From CAYMSA01 sp964392965 (GTDB lineage: Bacteria; Actinomycetota; Coriobacteriia; Anaerosomatales; Anaerosomataceae), in assembly GCA_964392965.1 (NCBI GenBank), contig CAYMSA010000022.1, positions 1 to 24,576 on the forward strand: a stretch of DNA of 24,576 nt, written 5' to 3'. Of this stretch, positions 8,792 to 14,637 are shown in pieces. The notes below the pieces were generated by a model. That model was not told where the DNA came from. It saw nothing but the letters and a program-made list of their open reading frames with translations, and ran no database searches. The position numbers were made by a program, and so were the translations under genes. Positions within the stretch are counted from its first letter, which is position 1, and every line of letters begins with the position of its first letter.

Positions 8792-10141
8792 ATGCTACTT
8801 CTCGCCCGTTACGTGTTGCCCATAAACGCTCCACACATCGAAGACGGCGCCGTGCTGGTGCGCGACACGGACATCGTGGCGGTCGGCACGCGTGCCGAGC
8901 TCGTCAGCGCGTATCCGGACGAAGAACGGGTCGATTACGGCCTCGCCATCCTCATGCCGGGCTTCGTCGACCTCCACACGCACCTCGAGTACGCGATATT
9001 CCGCGGCGTGGTCGACGACCTGCCGTACACGCGCTGGAAGATGGAGGTCCAGCGCCGCGAGTCGCGTCTTTCCGGGGAGGACTGGGCCGATTCGGCGCTC
9101 CTGGGTGCGGCCGAGGCGATCCGCTCGGGCATCACCACGATCGCCGACATCACGGCGACGGGTGCGTCGGTCGCCGCCGCGTCAGACGCAGGACTGCGGG
9201 GCGTGCTCTACCGCGAGATCGAGACGATGGACATCCATGCGGTCGACAGGATCGTGGCGGAGGGTTTCGAGGACATGGCGCGCTGGCAGACGGCCGTGGA
9301 CGCGGGCCGCATCACCATCGGCATAGCGCCGCACTCGCCGTACACGTGCCACCCGCGGCTCTTCCAGGCCGTGGCGGAGCGGGTCGGGTCGGCCGAGACG
9401 CCCGTGGCCATCCACCTCGCCGGATCGCGTGACGAGTACAACTTCGTGAAGTACGGCTCGTCCCCACTCGGGCAGGACTTCCGGACGCAGTCGGGCTGGG
9501 CCGACGAGGCATGGATGCCCACGGGCGTGAGTCCGGTCCGTTACGTCTACCAGTGGGACCTCCTCGATCTGCCGAATGTCATGGGCGTCCACTGCGTCCA
9601 GGTCGACGCCGACGACATTGCCATCCTCGATCGCACGAACGTATCGATCGCCTACTGCGGCCGCTGCAACGCCAAGCTCGGCATGGGCACCGCTCCGCTC
9701 GGCGAGTACCTTGCCCGCGGTATGCGCGTGGGGCTCGGGACCGACTCTCCCGCATCCAACAGCACCATCGACTTCTTCGACGAGATGCGCATCGGTCTCC
9801 TCATCCAGCGCGGCATGCACGGCGAGAGCGGCTTCTTCACCGCCGAGCAGTTCGTGCGCATGGCCACCATCGACGGCGCGCGGGCGCTCAAGCTCGACGC
9901 TCGCATCGGGTCGCTCGAGCCCGGGAAGCGTGCCGACATCATCGCGGTCGACCTCTCCCAGAGCTACCAGGTGCCCACGCAGAATCCGTACGCGGCACTG
10001 GTGCACACCTGCAACCAGGAAGACGTGCTCATGACGATGGCCGACGGGCGGATGCTGTTCGACAGGGGCAGGTTCTTGAGCCTGGAGCTCGACACGATGA
10101 TCGGACACGTCGAGGGCATCCGGCTGAAGGTCCGGGACTGA
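8792..10141 (+). CDS. Metal-dependent amidohydrolase / deaminase-like protein (SAH/aminodeoxyfutalosine deaminase relatives)
   Basis: This 449-residue protein belongs to the amidohydrolase superfamily branch holding S-adenosylhomocysteine, methylthioadenosine and aminodeoxyfutalosine deaminases and triazine hydrolases. Seen are the metal pair His62/His64 in GFVDLHTHLEY, APHSPYTCHP, metal His208 in AIHLA, His267 in GVHCVQVD, and Asp318 in GLGTDSPASNS. GGGGAGG lies six bases before ATG 8792, a strong start. Two features are unusual: the family's HxxE glutamate after the metal histidine is Gly211, and the usual HCPxSN is YCGRCN (288-293). It sits 60 bases after menG, so an aminodeoxyfutalosine deaminase (MqnX) role is a reasonable guess, but the changed catalytic residue argues for caution. 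Confidence 0.75.
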   Translation: MLLLARYVLPINAPHIEDGAVLVRDTDIVAVGTRAELVSAYPDEERVDYGLAILMPGFVDLHTHLEYAIFRGVVDDLPYTRWKMEVQRRESRLSGEDWADSALLGAAEAIRSGITTIADITATGASVAAASDAGLRGVLYREIETMDIHAVDRIVAEGFEDMARWQTAVDAGRITIGIAPHSPYTCHPRLFQAVAERVGSAETPVAIHLAGSRDEYNFVKYGSSPLGQDFRTQSGWADEAWMPTGVSPVRYVYQWDLLDLPNVMGVHCVQVDADDIAILDRTNVSIAYCGRCNAKLGMGTAPLGEYLARGMRVGLGTDSPASNSTIDFFDEMRIGLLIQRGMHGESGFFTAEQFVRMATIDGARALKLDARIGSLEPGKRADIIAVDLSQSYQVPTQNPYAALVHTCNQEDVLMTMADGRMLFDRGRFLSLELDTMIGHVEGIRLKVRD

Positions 10142-10173
10142 CGGTCGTCATGAGAGACGGGACGGAGGACGGC

Positions 10174-10413
10174 ATGGCCGCGAACGACTTCTTCTTCGAT
10201 GAAGAGGCACTCGACGGTCCTCCGGCGTCGCAGGAGGACGAAGTCGTGACGCTTCAGAGCGAGTGCCCGGCAGATGCGTCCGGTGCGTCCGCGGTAGTTG
10301 AGGCCACCGGCCGCGAGTCAGACCGGCGCGTATCGCGCGCTGTGGCGTTCATGTTGTTCCTGACCGGCGTTCTCGCGGGCGTGGTCGTCGGTCTCCTGAT
10401 ACCCGTCGGCTAG
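10174..10413 (+). CDS. Small acidic tail-anchored membrane protein, function unknown
   Basis: This 79-residue protein has an acidic, unstructured N-terminus (MAANDFFFDEEALDG) and one C-terminal membrane helix (VAFMLFLTGVLAGVVVGLLI) that ends almost at the stop, as in tail-anchored proteins. ATG 10174 is chosen because GGAGGA at 10164-10169 lies four bases upstream; an in-frame ATG at 10150 would place that site inside the gene. I do not recognise a family. It follows the amidohydrolase by 32 bases and precedes another membrane protein by 22, so it is probably read with them. The short length makes this less certain than its neighbours. Confidence 0.6.
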   Translation: MAANDFFFDEEALDGPPASQEDEVVTLQSECPADASGASAVVEATGRESDRRVSRAVAFMLFLTGVLAGVVVGLLIPVG

Positions 10414-10435
10414 CAAAGGAAGGTCGATAGCTCAC

Positions 10436-11029
10436 GTGGCTGCACGCAAGAACACGAAGAAGCGGAACCCGGGAGCAGGCGCGAGCCGCCCTGTAGGCCG
10501 CAGCGCCTCCACCACACCCCTGTGGGTGCGCACCGTCATCATCATCATCGTCGTGGCGTTCCTCGGCACCGGCATCCTGTTCGTCGCCGGCGGCGCGGGT
10601 TCTCAGCCGACCGTGCCGCAGGGTTCCGGGGACGCGATCACGGACGAGTACGGGCCGGCGGTCGACGCCGCACTCGCCACACTCGATTCGAAGCCTTCCG
10701 ATCCGCAGGCCAACGCCGATGCCGGCGACGCCTACTACCGCTGGGCCCAGGCGTTGGCGCTGGCGGAGCGGGCCGATGAGGCGCTGCCGTACTGGAACGC
10801 CGCCGCGCAGTACTACCTGCGGGCCCTCGAGGCGGTCCCGGACAACGCCGACGTCATGTGGCGGCGCGCCTTCTCGCTCTACTACAGCGGCAGTCCCGAC
10901 GCCGAGGCGGCGCTCGTGACGTTCGTGGCCGCCTCCGAGGAGAGCACGACGCTCGCCACTCAGGTGACGACCGCAAACGACATGCTCGACTATCTGCGGT
11001 CCGAGGAGGCGACCACGCCATCGGAGTAG
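10436..11029 (+). CDS. Membrane-anchored TPR-like protein, function unknown
   Basis: This 197-residue protein has a basic N-terminus (MAARKNTKKRNPG), one membrane segment (about 32-53, VIIIIVVAFLGTGILFVAGG) and an exported domain with TPR-like helices. Examples are PQANADAGDAYYRWAQALAL, and a tract with AAQYYLRALEAVPDNADVMW. The positive-inside rule puts the TPR part outside the cytoplasm. The start is GTG 10436, with AAAGGAAGG 12 bases upstream, a somewhat long spacing. TPR domains mediate protein contacts, so a scaffold role in the cell envelope is possible, but nothing in the sequence shows the partner. Confidence 0.75.
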   Translation: MAARKNTKKRNPGAGASRPVGRSASTTPLWVRTVIIIIVVAFLGTGILFVAGGAGSQPTVPQGSGDAITDEYGPAVDAALATLDSKPSDPQANADAGDAYYRWAQALALAERADEALPYWNAAAQYYLRALEAVPDNADVMWRRAFSLYYSGSPDAEAALVTFVAASEESTTLATQVTTANDMLDYLRSEEATTPSE

Positions 11030-11083
11030 GGGGTACGGGGAACGGGGGGTGTTCGAGTACGACGGTGGGCTCCAGTGCCACGC

Positions 11084-11112
11084 TGGTCACCCGGTCATGC
11101 TCCGTATACAAT
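11084..11112 (+). promoter_or_regulatory. Candidate sigma-70-type promoter for the STAS gene
   Basis: TGGTCA at 11084-11089 (four of six matches to the -35 consensus) and TACAAT at 11107-11112 (five of six to the -10) are separated by 17 bases. The predicted transcript would start about 30 bases before ATG 11152. It lies in the 122-base spacer after the TPR gene, where a new transcription unit is plausible. Prediction only. Confidence 0.5.
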
Positions 11113-11151
11113 CATGCACGCACGCGCTCTCGGGAAGGGTAGGCGTCAACC

Positions 11152-11487
11152 ATGGAACTGAGCATGACGACCGAGGATCGGGGCACGGCCTGCACGGTTG
11201 CACTCGTGGGTGAGGTTGACGTCTACACGTCGCCCAAGTTGAAGCAGGAGCTCAGCCAGATCATCGACGATGGGTGTCTCGACATCATCGTCGACCTCGA
11301 CGGGCTCGACTTCATCGACAGCTCAGGGCTCGGCGTTCTCGTCAGCAGCCTGCGCACCGTGAAGGAGCTCGGCGGCACGATCCGGCTCGTCTGTTCGAAG
11401 GACGGGATCCTCAAGATCTTCAGGATCACCGGCCTCGACAAGGTGTTCCCGGTCTTCGCCACCGTGGAAGAGGCCGTCGGGTTCTGA
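11152..11487 (+). CDS. STAS-domain anti-sigma-factor antagonist (SpoIIAA/RsbV-like)
   Basis: This 111-residue single STAS domain matches the full length of SpoIIAA/RsbV proteins. The phosphorylation loop is DFIDSSGLGVLVSSL, with Ser57 and Ser58 at the position that the partner kinase modifies in this family. In known systems the unphosphorylated protein binds an anti-sigma kinase and frees a sigma factor. No such kinase or sigma factor lies in the window, so the partner is encoded elsewhere. ATG 11152 has GGAAGGGTAGG upstream; ATG 11164 is a possible alternative start. A candidate promoter precedes it. Confidence 0.92.
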   Translation: MELSMTTEDRGTACTVALVGEVDVYTSPKLKQELSQIIDDGCLDIIVDLDGLDFIDSSGLGVLVSSLRTVKELGGTIRLVCSKDGILKIFRITGLDKVFPVFATVEEAVGF

Positions 11488-11571
11488 GAGCACATCGCGA
11501 TTCGTTGACGCGCCGGATGTCGTCCTTCCGGTCGGGCGCCGTATAGGCATGCAACTGCAAGGAGATGGACT

Positions 11572-12030
11572 TTGTTCGGCATCGGCGGCGTGGAGCTTGT
11601 CATCATAGCTATCTTCGGGCTGCTGCTGTTCGGCCCTGACAAGCTGCCCGAGATCATCCGCACCGTGAGCGGCTTCGTGCGCGATTTCAAGCGCTATTCG
11701 TCCATGATGCAGTCCACGTTCAAGGCCGAGATGGACGCCATCGAGGCGCTTGCCAAGGACGAACCTCCCAAGAAGACGAGCGCCGAGTTCAACAAGAAGG
11801 TCGCCGGCAGCACGTTCACGAAGCCCGCGACGCCCGCCAAGACGGTGACCGCCGCCAAGCCCGCTCCCGCCGCAGCAGACGCGCAGCCGACAGGCGAACC
11901 GGCGTCCCCGGAGGCCCCGTCTTCCGAGAAGACGGCCGCCGCCGAGGCACCTGCCACTCAAACGGCTTCCCCGGAGTCTGGCTCGGCGGAAGCGTCACCC
12001 GCGACTACCGGAGAGGAGGCGCAGGGCTAG
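11572..12030 (+). CDS. tatB: Twin-arginine translocation protein, TatB-like (TatA/B family)
   Basis: This 152-residue protein has the N-terminal membrane helix, the hinge FGPDKLPEIIR and the amphipathic helix of the TatA/B family, then a long Ala/Pro/Thr/Glu-rich tail (from about residue 65). Glu8 in the opening MFGIGGVELVI is the polar residue typical of TatB, where TatA usually has Gln. With TatC next door it should form the receptor for twin-arginine signal peptides that export folded proteins. The start is TTG 11572, strongly supported by AAGGAG at 11559-11564 seven bases upstream; the nearby ATG 11565 is out of frame. No separate TatA is present in the window. Confidence 0.88.
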   Translation: MFGIGGVELVIIAIFGLLLFGPDKLPEIIRTVSGFVRDFKRYSSMMQSTFKAEMDAIEALAKDEPPKKTSAEFNKKVAGSTFTKPATPAKTVTAAKPAPAAADAQPTGEPASPEAPSSEKTAAAEAPATQTASPESGSAEASPATTGEEAQG

Positions 12031-12051
12031 GACTTCCGGCCCTCGATCACC

Positions 12052-12837
12052 ATGCCTGTCTCCCCGAAGCGAATGCCGTTCATGGGTCATCTCAACGAGC
12101 TGCGCAAGCGGCTCACCGTGGTGATCGCCGTCGTCGGTTTGCTTACCATCGTCGGCTACTATTTCTCCGATCAGATCTTCCGTGTACTGGTGGGGCCGAT
12201 GACGCCGTACATCGGCGACATGCCCTTTGCGTTCGAGATCCTCGAGGCGATGACGAACCGCTTCCGGCTCGGCATCTTCGGGGCTCTCGTGGTAGGAAGC
12301 CCGATCATCATCTACGAGGCGTTGGCGTTCTTCCTCCCGGCGCTTAAGCCCAAGGAGCGCAAGTGGTTCGGCTGGACAGCGTTCACCTCGGGTGTTCTGT
12401 TCATCGCCGGCGTGCTCATGTGCTATTTCCTGGTACTCGGTCGTACGACCGAGTGGCTCGTCGCCCAGGGCGGCGACTCGTTCCAGCTCATGCTCAGTGC
12501 GAAGAGTGCGATGTCGTTCGGGATGTGGTTCCTCGCCGGGTTCGGAATCGCCTTCGAGGTGCCGGTCTTGGTCTTCTACCTCGTCTACTTCAATGTCGTC
12601 TCTTATGAACAACTCCGGAAGAATTGGCGCGTCGTGTGGATCGTGATCGTCATGGTCTCGGCGATGATCACACCGGACTTCAGTCCCTACAGCATGGCCG
12701 TCCTTGCGGGTGCCATGATCGGCCTGTACGAAGTGAGCATGCTGCTCGCCCGGGTGTTGCTGGCACGCAAGATCCGCGATGCGAACATCCAGATCGATGA
12801 CGACGAGGACGATATCGTCGCAGCGGGAGAGGGTTAG
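12052..12837 (+). CDS. tatC: Twin-arginine translocase subunit TatC
   Basis: This 261-residue polytopic protein is the core Tat receptor. The N-terminal FMGHLNELRKRL is the conserved cytoplasmic motif (HxxELR) that contacts signal peptides. About six hydrophobic segments follow, with FLPALKPKERKWF at the conserved loop after the second helix. A short acidic tail ends the protein (DDDEDDIVAAGEG). The start is uncertain: ATG 12052 is used, but no good ribosome binding site is seen, and ATG 12073 would still keep the conserved motif. It follows tatB by 21 bases and surely works with it. Confidence 0.95.
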   Translation: MPVSPKRMPFMGHLNELRKRLTVVIAVVGLLTIVGYYFSDQIFRVLVGPMTPYIGDMPFAFEILEAMTNRFRLGIFGALVVGSPIIIYEALAFFLPALKPKERKWFGWTAFTSGVLFIAGVLMCYFLVLGRTTEWLVAQGGDSFQLMLSAKSAMSFGMWFLAGFGIAFEVPVLVFYLVYFNVVSYEQLRKNWRVVWIVIVMVSAMITPDFSPYSMAVLAGAMIGLYEVSMLLARVLLARKIRDANIQIDDDEDDIVAAGEG

Positions 12838-12847
12838 GCCGCTTCGC

Positions 12848-13195
12848 GTGCATGAGATGGGTATCGTAGACGGCGTGCTGACCTCGGCAGTGTCAGCAGC
12901 CGAAGATGCGGGCGCGACGCGCATAGTGAGTGTCCAGGTGGATGCGGGCATCCTCACGGGTGTGGTCGCTGACGCGATGCAGTTCGCCTGGGAGGCGCTC
13001 ACGCCCGGAACCATGGCCGAGGGCGCGCTCCTCGAGATCCGCTTCATCGAGGCGTCCTCGCGCTGCATGGAGTGCGGGCACGAGTTCGTGCACGATCGTT
13101 TCTGCGGCGCACGGTGTCCCGCGTGCGACAGTGCGCTCGTGGCGCTCCTGACCGGGCGTGAACTCAAGATAGCGAGTATCGACATCGACGACTGA
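12848..13195 (+). CDS. hypA: Hydrogenase nickel incorporation protein HypA
   Basis: This 115-residue protein delivers nickel during maturation of [NiFe] hydrogenase and, in some bacteria, urease. The start is GTG 12848, read as Met, because it puts His2 directly after the initiator in the invariant MHE opening that ligates nickel. The zinc site is formed by CMEC (Cys73, Cys76) and CPAC (Cys90, Cys93), with an extra Cys86. It begins ten bases after tatC and precedes hypB by 45 bases. No hydrogenase subunit or other hyp gene is in the window, so the client enzyme must be encoded elsewhere. Confidence 0.93.
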   Translation: MHEMGIVDGVLTSAVSAAEDAGATRIVSVQVDAGILTGVVADAMQFAWEALTPGTMAEGALLEIRFIEASSRCMECGHEFVHDRFCGARCPACDSALVALLTGRELKIASIDIDD

Positions 13196-13240
13196 CCGCT
13201 GCGATCCGGCGGCTGTGACGGACTGACGTGGGGTGTGATC

Positions 13241-13909
13241 ATGCGTATCGACATCGAACGGCCGGTACTGGCGCTCAACGAGGAGCTCGCGGCGGCGAAC
13301 CGCGAGCGATTCGCGAAACATGGAGTGTACGTCGTCGACCTCATGGCCTCGCCGGGCGCCGGGAAGACCTCCACCATCCTTGCGACCATCGCGGCCCTGC
13401 GCGACCGGTACTCGATTGCGGTCATCGAGGGCGATATCGCGAGCAAGGTCGATGCCGAGAAGGTCCGCGAGCACGGCATCCCCGCCGTACAGATCAACAC
13501 CGGTGGCGCGTGTCACCTCGAGTCCGCGATGATCGCGCGTGCGGTTGACACGCTTGACTTAGATGCGATCGACCTTCTCATTATCGAGAACGTCGGAAAC
13601 CTCGTCTGTCCCGCGGACTTCGACCTGGGCGAGAACGCCAAGGTGATGATCCTCTCGGTGCCCGAGGGCCACGACAAGCCGTACAAGTACCCGAACATAT
13701 TCCAGATATCCGAGGCGGTCATCCTCAACAAGTACGATACGCTCGAGGTGTTCGACTTCGACGAGCGCGAGTTCCGGGACGTCGTTGCGAGTCTGAACGC
13801 GCTTGCTCCCGTGTTCCCGATCTCCGCCACGCGCGGTGTCGGCGTCGAGGCGTGGGCCGAATGGCTCGCGGCGCGCATTGAAGCTGCGAAAGAAGGGGCG
13901 CGTTCATGA
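13241..13909 (+). CDS. hypB: Hydrogenase nickel incorporation GTPase HypB
   Basis: This 222-residue SIMIBI-class GTPase works with HypA to insert nickel. The P-loop is SPGAGKTS (37-44), followed by EGDIASKVDAEKV (63-75), the metal-site Cys91-His92 in NTGGACHLES, IENVGNLVCPA with Cys123, and the guanine-specificity motif NKYD (163-166). It lacks the N-terminal CXXCGC nickel site and the histidine-rich stretch seen in some HypB proteins, so nickel storage is unlikely. ATG 13241 is preferred over the in-frame GTG at 13235 because a G-rich site (GGGG, 13230-13233) sits seven bases upstream. The end overlaps the HD gene start as ATGA. Confidence 0.95.
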   Translation: MRIDIERPVLALNEELAAANRERFAKHGVYVVDLMASPGAGKTSTILATIAALRDRYSIAVIEGDIASKVDAEKVREHGIPAVQINTGGACHLESAMIARAVDTLDLDAIDLLIIENVGNLVCPADFDLGENAKVMILSVPEGHDKPYKYPNIFQISEAVILNKYDTLEVFDFDEREFRDVVASLNALAPVFPISATRGVGVEAWAEWLAARIEAAKEGARS

Positions 13910-14460
13910 TCGGTCACGTGGAGGCGCTCGATCTCGTGCGGGAGCGCGTGCAGGCTCCCAACCTCATCAACCACTCGGTGGCAACCGAGATCATCATGGA
14001 GGCGCTTGCGCGGCACTTCGGCCTGCCGGACGAGGATGTGGAGCGATGGGCCCTCGCAGGGCTCCTCCACGATCTCGACTACGCGGAGACCGCCGAGGAC
14101 TTCGAGCGCCACGGCCGGGTGAGTGTCGAGCAGCTCGCCGGGCGGATCGACGATGAGATGGCGCATGCCATCCTCGCTCACGCCAGCAAGGTTCCCTGCG
14201 AGTCGCTCATGGATCGCGCGCTTTGCGCCGCCGACCCGACGACTGGCTTCATCACCGCAGCTGCGCTCGTCAGGCCCGACAAGTCGCTCGCGGCGGTCGA
14301 GGTGCGTTCACTGCTCAAGCGCTGGAAGGAGAAGGCCTTCGCCCGCGGCGCGAGCCGTGAGCAGATGGCCATGCACGAGGCGCTGGATCTGACGCGCGAG
14401 GAGTTCCTCGGCCTCTCGCTTGCCGCCATGCAGGCGCGCGCCGCCGAGATCGGCTTCTGA
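13906..14460 (+). CDS. HD-domain (HDIG-type) phosphohydrolase-like protein
   Basis: This 184-residue protein is essentially one HD domain. The metal ligands are in order: His23 (INHSVATE), His55-Asp56 (AGLLHDLDY), His69 (ERHG), a histidine in AHAILAHASK, and an aspartate in LCAADPTTGF. HD-domain proteins are usually metal-dependent phosphohydrolases or phosphodiesterases on nucleotides, but this small stand-alone type has no assigned substrate that I can name. The start overlaps the hypB stop as ATGA, and GAAGGGG lies upstream, so it is translated with hypB. A link to nickel metabolism is suggested by position only. Confidence 0.85.
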   Translation: MIGHVEALDLVRERVQAPNLINHSVATEIIMEALARHFGLPDEDVERWALAGLLHDLDYAETAEDFERHGRVSVEQLAGRIDDEMAHAILAHASKVPCESLMDRALCAADPTTGFITAAALVRPDKSLAAVEVRSLLKRWKEKAFARGASREQMAMHEALDLTREEFLGLSLAAMQARAAEIGF

Positions 14461-14637
14461 TACCTACGGGTCGATTCCCCGAGTCAGCTCCGGGCGCTGG
14501 AACGGGCCGGGTGACCGGATACGGCGGCCGTGGTGAGGCCGCTGGTGCGCGGTGGTTCCTCGAGACCGGCGCGCGCCGGGCTTGACGGCGCATATATACT
14601 CGGCTGGACTGCCCGCCAACGGCTGGAGCATCCACTC
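14461..14637 (+). promoter_or_regulatory. Intergenic region upstream of topA with a candidate -10 box
   Basis: This 177-base spacer contains no supported gene. TATACT at 14595-14600 is a good -10 candidate; transcription would begin about 30 bases before ATG 14638. TTGACG at 14582-14587 is too close to serve as its -35 element, and no good hexamer lies at the correct distance. TGGAG at 14624-14628, nine bases before the ATG, is the likely ribosome binding site. Confidence 0.35.

Noticed and set aside
11505..11547. TTGACG with TATAGG as a promoter for tatB
   Set aside because: The 31-base spacing between the boxes is too long for a normal promoter.
11995..13500. 501-codon minus-strand open frame spanning tatC, hypA and hypB
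   Set aside because: It lies opposite three well-supported genes and shows no recognisable domain.
14582..14600. TTGACG plus TATATA/TATACT as a full sigma-70 promoter upstream of topA
   Set aside because: Only about five to seven bases separate the two elements, far from the required 16-18; only the -10 candidate is kept.
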